From Pseudoneurospora amorphoporcata (Eukaryota; Ascomycota; Sordariomycetes; Sordariales; Sordariaceae): 64,000 nt of DNA. The notes under the pieces were generated by a model. It did not search any database. It was not told where the DNA came from and was given only the letters and a program-made list of their open reading frames with translations. Both the position numbers and the translations under genes were made by a program. Shown piece after piece: positions 58,611 to 64,000 of the stretch (position 1 is its first letter; every line of letters begins with the position of its first letter). The DNA lies in the NCBI GenBank assembly GCA_033297205.1, contig MU859078.1:124001-188000 (forward strand), written 5' to 3'.

Positions 58611-61600
58611 GTTGATGCAAGCGGCTCTGCAAGCGCCCCTTCAATAGTTGCACGTTGATTCCTAAGCTCACAGCAGTGGCTTGGGTCCAGGTGGCTCAAG
58701 TTATGAGACAGGGAGACTTGGGTAGTTACACCGTCACTCTCGATCGGTCATGAAGCAGCTAGTATCTCTAACGCTGTCTCTCCTAGCCCTATACATCTAA
58801 CGACTGGCGAGTCTGGCGCGCGCTTCACGTCGAGCGCTTTCCTGCAAACACGCCAAGCTGTTGAATGATATACACGGGATGTTGGTTCTGCCGTCGCGGT
58901 TACGACCTGCAGGTGGTTCCAAGTAGGTAGTCTACAAAGAAGCGATATGTCGGGTCTGCGCAATGCAATGTCTTGATGTCGAACGGATGGAAGCAGGTGC
59001 TTCAAGCTTGGATTGATGAAGTCGCAGCGTGTATCAAGACCGATGCGATTGATCGTGAAAGGAGAGCCAGCGAGTGGATGGAATAGAGTGTCGAGAAATG
59101 ACGGGAAGGACAAGGGTGACTGCTGAAACAGGTAAGATGACGGATAGGCGACAGCCTCGAGCCTGGCGGACACGGTGCCGAGCTGTAACAAGTGCCGTTA
59201 TGCGAAAAATGCGGAAAAGCGAACAACAATGGGCGTTGCGCAGGTGGTCGGGCCGGTAAAAAGAGGGTCCTGGTCCTGATGGAATGAAAGGAGGCGGCGA
59301 TGAAAGAAGTATTGAATGATGGATGGGAAAGTAGAAGTCGTTCTTGGATTGACAATTTCCAAGTTGCCCGTCGCTGTTGGAAAACTAGGATAAAATCGGA
59401 TTTGACTCCAAGGGGAAGAAACCCGGATGCTCCTCCATCGATGTAAGGTACCCTGCCGCGCCGCGTGGAGAGGATAACGAGATAAAAAGTGTGGATGGGA
59501 CGGGGATCTAGCCTGGCCGGGATAGTTGGGGTTGAGGAGTAAAATTGGGAGGCGTTGGATTCAAAACCGATTGCGGCGCAAGAAGAAGATTTGACTGCTT
59601 CATCAAGTAGTGGCGATGATATCTATTATACCTCTTGCCGTATGGATCTTTACTTCTACACGTCACCAACTTGAAGAAGGTGCAATCACGGCACATCTTC
59701 GCTGTTGCCCAGAAGATGCCCGTGGTGATGATTGTAAAAGTACAAGGCTGTGTAGGTACAGGTACCTTGTATAGGTACCTGCGCGAGGACCAAAATAATT
59801 CCCGTTGCTGGGGCCACGCCGCGCTAGGGCGGCAGGCACAGAGGTGGTCCATCAGCACCTGCAGCGAAGCTTGGGCCTGAAACAGGGTTCAAATGCTGCC
59901 CTCCACTCGTGGGGTTCCACAATCGAACTTCGGTCCCGTCCCGTCTGAACCAAGATGAGATACGTCTCGCTACCTTACCATATCCACTGAGCTTACCATG
60001 ATACCCGTGCCAATGTTTTCATTCTATAATTATCGATTTGGCGGTGTTGCCTCTCCTCCTTGTTGCTATTGCAACACATTCTTAGGTCACTGCCAGGTTC
60101 TCGACCTACCTAGTCATAGGCCCGAAAACACACAGTTCGGCAGAAACCTCAGCGATGAGAAGAGCGAGAAATAGGATACGTACAGAGGAGAGATCTTTTG
60201 GATGGACGTTGTCGAGACCGCTTTACTCCAGCGTCCGGTCCGTGTCTTAAGTCCGGGGTGTTTTCCACTCACGGTCCCCATCCAAGAGCATTACCCTTAC
60301 TCATCCATGGGCTGGAGCAGCTCGCAACCGGCCCCGCAAGAGATTCGGAAAGCTGTGATACTTTGATGTCTTGGATATCTCTAGTCGCAAACAAAAAGAT
60401 CTACCCAACATAGATGGGTAATGCCTCCATCGGAAGCAGTTTTCAACACCCCTAGCGACCATCGTCCAGGGTGTCATTCTCGCACGTCTTTTAGGTCTTG
60501 CTAGACTCTAGAGCCCTGCCAACCGAACTGAATACTCCCAATGCGCGTAAAGTGTCAAACCGCCACTCCTCTGCCCTCCATTTGTATGAGGAGATGGCTA
60601 GCGAGGACTATTCTACCGACCAGATGAATGGAACAAAAGAATCGTGGGCCACGACGCAGCAACGCTTTACTGACCGTTCATCTGATCTGTGCGTCAAACG
60701 GGCAAACCTCTTGTCTCAACTATTTAACCTTCGAGGCTTCATGGATTTCGCCATGTTTGAACGCGATACCTCCATAATCAGACATGCTAGTAAAACCCCA
60801 AGCGACCTGGGTCTACAGCTGACGTGATGCCCTGAGGTTATCCCAACGTTCCAACCACCTCTGCTCACTACGGCCTGGTTTGTGCCGTAGCCCTTGGACT
60901 CTGGGAAGAATCGGCATCACCAAGACGTGCTGTCGTGCATGACAGGCAGCTTGCAACCTTGTTCCCGCCGGGACGGTGCGCTAGCTTCGACCCCGTGGCC
61001 CCGAACATTTCGGCCCATGGTGACTGGCCGGACGGGTGCCAAGAAGACCCTTCTCCCACGAGGGACAAGCCTTCGCCAAGCAATCCTGCCCCAAGCTGTC
61101 AACGGCGCTCGGCAGATGGATGGGATGAAGGCCTTCTTTCTTCCGATCTTTAACTTGTATCCTAATTTGCACCTTGAGATTGGGCTTTGGGGTAAACGAT
61201 GTGGTAACAATTCTTTTTCAACAATCCCGGCCTTCTTCGGGGTGTAGATATTGAAGTGGTCAAATAGCATTGAGCGGCAGATATATCCCACTGTTTAGGT
61301 GAGCCATGTGACAGCACGTGCGCATTTGTATGGACTGTCGAGTATCGAAAACAACCTCGGGGATAATAGATGATATTGTACGGTGATCGCGAGGGAGATA
61401 GAATGACTGAAACGCCACGTCTCCTTCCAGAGTTCTCTTCCTCATCAAAATCTACTCGGCACAACATTATGATGATTATCGTCTGTTGCCAACATCTTGC
61501 TGCCAGCAGTTCCACCTTGGGCACAATCTTCACAGTTCACAAGCTTCAGAAGGTGATCTCTTCCAGGAGCAGGGTGAAAATGCAAGCGGTTTCCAAAGCT

Positions 61601-62976
61601 TTCCGGGAGGGTTTATGTGAGCGAGTTGAGTTTGGCAAAAGTGTGTGGTTTCTGCTCGTTTAGCAATGGTGTGAGCTGGTGTGAGATGGGTCTGGATCCG
61701 CCCCGCAGATCGTGATCGCGGATTGAGCCCGATCAGAAACGCAGTGTGAAGAGCCACAAGTCGCTTAGACAAGAATGGAAATCAGGAGGACCTGAGCTCT
61801 TCACTTTGAGTCTTCTTATTAGTACTACATGGATCGTGTTGCAATGTTTACTCTACGGACCGGTGAAAAGAAGCGAGACTCAAGTGTCCTCATTCACATC
61901 TGGAACACTCTCTCCTGTACCTCGCTGCTCGACACCAGTTCATCAATACCCGTCCTTTGGAGTTTTGAGTTGATCAGCCGAATAGGTACTCCATTCAGGA
62001 TATGAGAGATCATTTCCACTCTGAAGGCGTTACAAATCCACAGCCTGACAAAGGTGAAGCACGGGACTCACGATGCCGAACGGCTCCCGTCCAGTTCACC
62101 TTTTTAGTAAGCGGCCCCATCCACTGAAGCCGAGATGGACAGTGCGTTTGGTTTTGGGGACACGGTATTGGTATCCCCGCTTTACAGGAGCGTTGGAGGG
62201 CTACATTCTGCACCTATATCCTGCAGAAGGTGCAGTGCCATTTCCAACCGCAATTCCCCGGCCCTCACACATTGAACGCGAAAGCGAAGAGAACCACCAC
62301 AAAGCTCCAAACGCTGTCGAGTCGGACACACTGCAGAATACACCACCGATATTTCTTATCCTGACTAGGTACCTGGCCGGAAACGTTCACCCCGACAACC
62401 TCCTTTCTCCACATCCGGCCGAGCAGCATACCTCTACGAACGTCAATCTTCAGCACCAAACTTGTTCTCGACGACGCTGTGCCACTTTTACGCCGCGGCG
62501 CAACCTATTGATCCCTATTATCCGGCACTCCACCTACGATCACGATTTCTCGGCGCCCAGCCTCTGAAGCTCAGGGCCTTGAGAACACCTCTCGCCTTAC
62601 GGTACTTCGCTATCACGACATCATACTCGTCGCGAACAGCAATCGAATTACATGGATGTAGGGGGATTGATTGCGAGGTATCCGAAAGACAATCAAGCGG
62701 GGGAGATCGCAGAGGGACATCCGTGAGGACAATTGAACGATAGCTTGACAGACAAACACTGGACTTGGAGCAATAGAGCACATTTGCGACATCAATCCCG
62801 ACGACTGAAAACAACGAGCCTCGACCACAACCACGACTACGGCGCTCCGTGCGCGTCAGATGCGACACCGGGGAGAGCATACTTCATGGCGATTGGGGCA
62901 TAGGTAGCCAGGAGGCAGAAGGATTGCCAAAGCGCATTCCCGACGGCATTTTGCCGTCACTAGCGACCGATCCAGC
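58611..62976. other. Gene-poor divergent interval before palH
   Basis: About 4.4 kb between two diverging genes. It contains three AGGTACCT palindromes (59760-59767, 59773-59780, 62367-62374). Open frames with ATG at 60594-60827 and 62073-62567 (plus) have no recognised product. The 3' part should hold the palH promoter and leader; in-frame stop TAG at 62904 precedes the palH ATG. Confidence 0.5.
60594..60827 (+). CDS. Small open reading frame, doubtful (77 aa)
   Basis: An ATG frame of 77 codons beginning MASEDYSTDQMNGTKESW. The composition is mixed and protein-like, but there is no known domain, signal peptide or membrane helix, and codon use is not biased as in real genes nearby. It may be chance. 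Confidence 0.15.
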   Translation: MASEDYSTDQMNGTKESWATTQQRFTDRSSDLCVKRANLLSQLFNLRGFMDFAMFERDTSIIRHASKTPSDLGLQLT

Positions 62977-64000
62977 ATGGAACCGCGACAGCTCTTCAGC
63001 GACCCGACGGCCGATCCGACATCTACCGCCGGGGCCGTCAACAATGCTCTCAACTGCGCTTCTTTCAACCTCCCCAAAGGAGGCATTCTCCAACTGCCGA
63101 ACGGCGACATCATCACGCTTAGTGGTCCGGCCGCCTTCAAATTACCGTCCTGCGGCCTCACCATTCGTTCCGTTCCGAACATCATTGCTGGGACTCGAGG
63201 TAGCAGCATGGGGCTGAAGACAGATGACGACCCCCACTTTTCGGACTTCCATGATCCGTTCTATGCGTCGACATTTCCCCAAGTCTACGCCCTTGCGGCG
63301 ACGACGATTATCGCATATACCTTGGTTATCATGCTCTTTATCACCCCCAGGTCCTTTCTCGATGGCGGAGTGGTTGTTCTGGGACGTAAGGGGTTCACGA
63401 ACGGCGGCGGCGGCACCAGTATCGGCGGACGTCCTTGGTTGCAGAAAGTTGCAGCTCTCGCGGTCGCCATCTCACTGACCATCGCCAACGCAGCTACGTT
63501 TCGCGTCGCCGAGCTCCAGTATTCCTGGGGGACGCAAAATGCCCAACAACTACAAGAAGATGTTCTTGGTGGGACCGAGCTCAAAGTCATCCGCATCATA
63601 TCTAACACTTTCCTATGGCTCGCCCAAGCGCAAACCCTAATTCGCCTTTTCCCACGCCAGAGAGAAAAGGTGATTATCAAATGGACGGCATTTGCACTCA
63701 TCACGTTAGATGTCATTTTCCAATGTCTCAACAGCTTCAAGTACCATGGCTCCGACGTCACACGGCCCAAGTTTACCGAGGCCGTGCCGGCCCTCAGTTA
63801 TCTGTTCGCCCTCGCCCTAGGGGTCCTCTATGCTGCTTGGGTGTTATACTACTCACTGATGAAGAAGCGGTACGCGTTTTACCACCCCTTGATGAAGAAC
63901 ATGATCCTCGTGGCTGTCCTGTCCGTGCTCTCCATTCTCGTTCCTGTTGTGTTCTTCATCCTCGATATATCGAAACCCGATTTTGCGGGCTGGGGAGACT
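62977..64000 (+). CDS. palH: pH-response sensor PalH/RIM21 (5' part)
   Basis: The frame is open from ATG 62977 to the window end (341 codons, then one base), so the gene is cut at its 3' side. PalH/Rim21 is a seven-helix plasma-membrane protein that senses alkaline pH and, with the arrestin PalF, starts the Pal/Rim cascade that activates PacC. The ATG is the first after an in-frame TAG at 62904. A Cys-containing N-terminal extracellular part (about 1-95) is followed by helices at about 103-123 (VYALAATTIIAYTLVIMLF), 155-172, 205-225, 230-250, 263-285 and 303-325. Family signatures are FYASTFPQVYALAATTII and GGTSIGGRPWLQKVAAL, then TFLWLAQAQTLIRLFPRQR and YHPLMKNM. No intron is seen so far. 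Confidence 0.93.
   Translation, partial: MEPRQLFSDPTADPTSTAGAVNNALNCASFNLPKGGILQLPNGDIITLSGPAAFKLPSCGLTIRSVPNIIAGTRGSSMGLKTDDDPHFSDFHDPFYASTFPQVYALAATTIIAYTLVIMLFITPRSFLDGGVVVLGRKGFTNGGGGTSIGGRPWLQKVAALAVAISLTIANAATFRVAELQYSWGTQNAQQLQEDVLGGTELKVIRIISNTFLWLAQAQTLIRLFPRQREKVIIKWTAFALITLDVIFQCLNSFKYHGSDVTRPKFTEAVPALSYLFALALGVLYAAWVLYYSLMKKRYAFYHPLMKNMILVAVLSVLSILVPVVFFILDISKPDFAGWGD

Noticed and set aside
62372..62912. Two PacC-type sites (GCCARG: reverse at 62372-62377, forward at 62907-62912) upstream of palH
   Set aside because: A degenerate six-base motif is expected about 0.6 times in this distance by chance, so two are not significant evidence of feedback control.
1..64000. Transposons, RIP-mutated repeats, CRISPR arrays or viral sequences
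   Set aside because: No transposase or reverse-transcriptase motifs, long terminal repeats, regularly spaced repeats or viral proteins were seen on either strand.

Overview
The window reads as nuclear DNA of a filamentous ascomycete, most likely Neurospora or a very close Sordariaceae relative. The evidence is short introns (about 57-168 nt) with GTAAGT-like donors, GCTAAC/CTAAC branch sites and CAG/TAG acceptors; many TP/SP/Q/S-rich insertions in proteins; long gene-free intervals; and a single dispersed 5S rRNA gene of the Neurospora variant type, which is a hallmark of this group (established knowledge). No operons, transposons, CRISPR arrays or plasmid features were seen.

Layout: (1) 0-5.2 kb: 3' part of the mitochondrial processing peptidase alpha subunit gene (+), convergent with a three-exon gene (-) for a YML020W-like alpha/beta hydrolase. 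(2) 5.2-11.8 kb: divergent promoter, then the three-exon RRP5 gene (+), an S1-repeat rRNA-processing factor. (3) 11.8-23.5 kb: sparse; 5S rRNA gene at 12.6 kb, an orphan ORF at 15 kb and one conserved fungal protein of unknown function at 17.8-19.5 kb. (4) 23.5-32.2 kb: a run of minus-strand genes: PEX11C-type peroxin, IRS4-type EH-domain protein, an intronless tRNA-Ser(AGA), and the spindle midzone protein ASE1 (3 exons). (5) 36.1-42.1 kb: EFL1/RIA1 ribosome-assembly GTPase (-, 4 exons with a 21-nt microexon), divergent from eIF3 subunit L (+, 3 exons). (6) 46.5-53.7 kb: universal stress domain protein (+, with an apparent 1.27-kb intron), GPHR/GPR89-type membrane protein (+), and a GPI-anchored secreted protein (-). 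(7) 55.3-64 kb: Tea4/Bud14 SH3 polarity protein (-, 6 exons) and the 5' part of a PalH/RIM21 pH-sensor gene (+), cut by the window end.

The genes are mostly housekeeping: ribosome synthesis and translation (RRP5, EFL1, eIF3L, 5S rRNA, tRNA-Ser), organelles (MPP, PEX11, GPHR), cytoskeleton and polarity (ASE1, Tea4/Bud14), and cell surface and ambient pH (PalH, GPI protein). I see no sign that they form a functional cluster. I did not find a convincing undescribed system. The points most worth a second look are the enrichment of the palindrome AGGTACCT in intergenic DNA, the EFL1 microexon that splits the P-loop, the long first intron and likely second start of the universal stress gene, and the ambiguous second intron with an in-frame TAG in the Tea4/Bud14 gene. 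Exon boundaries were read by eye from splice signals and reading frame.
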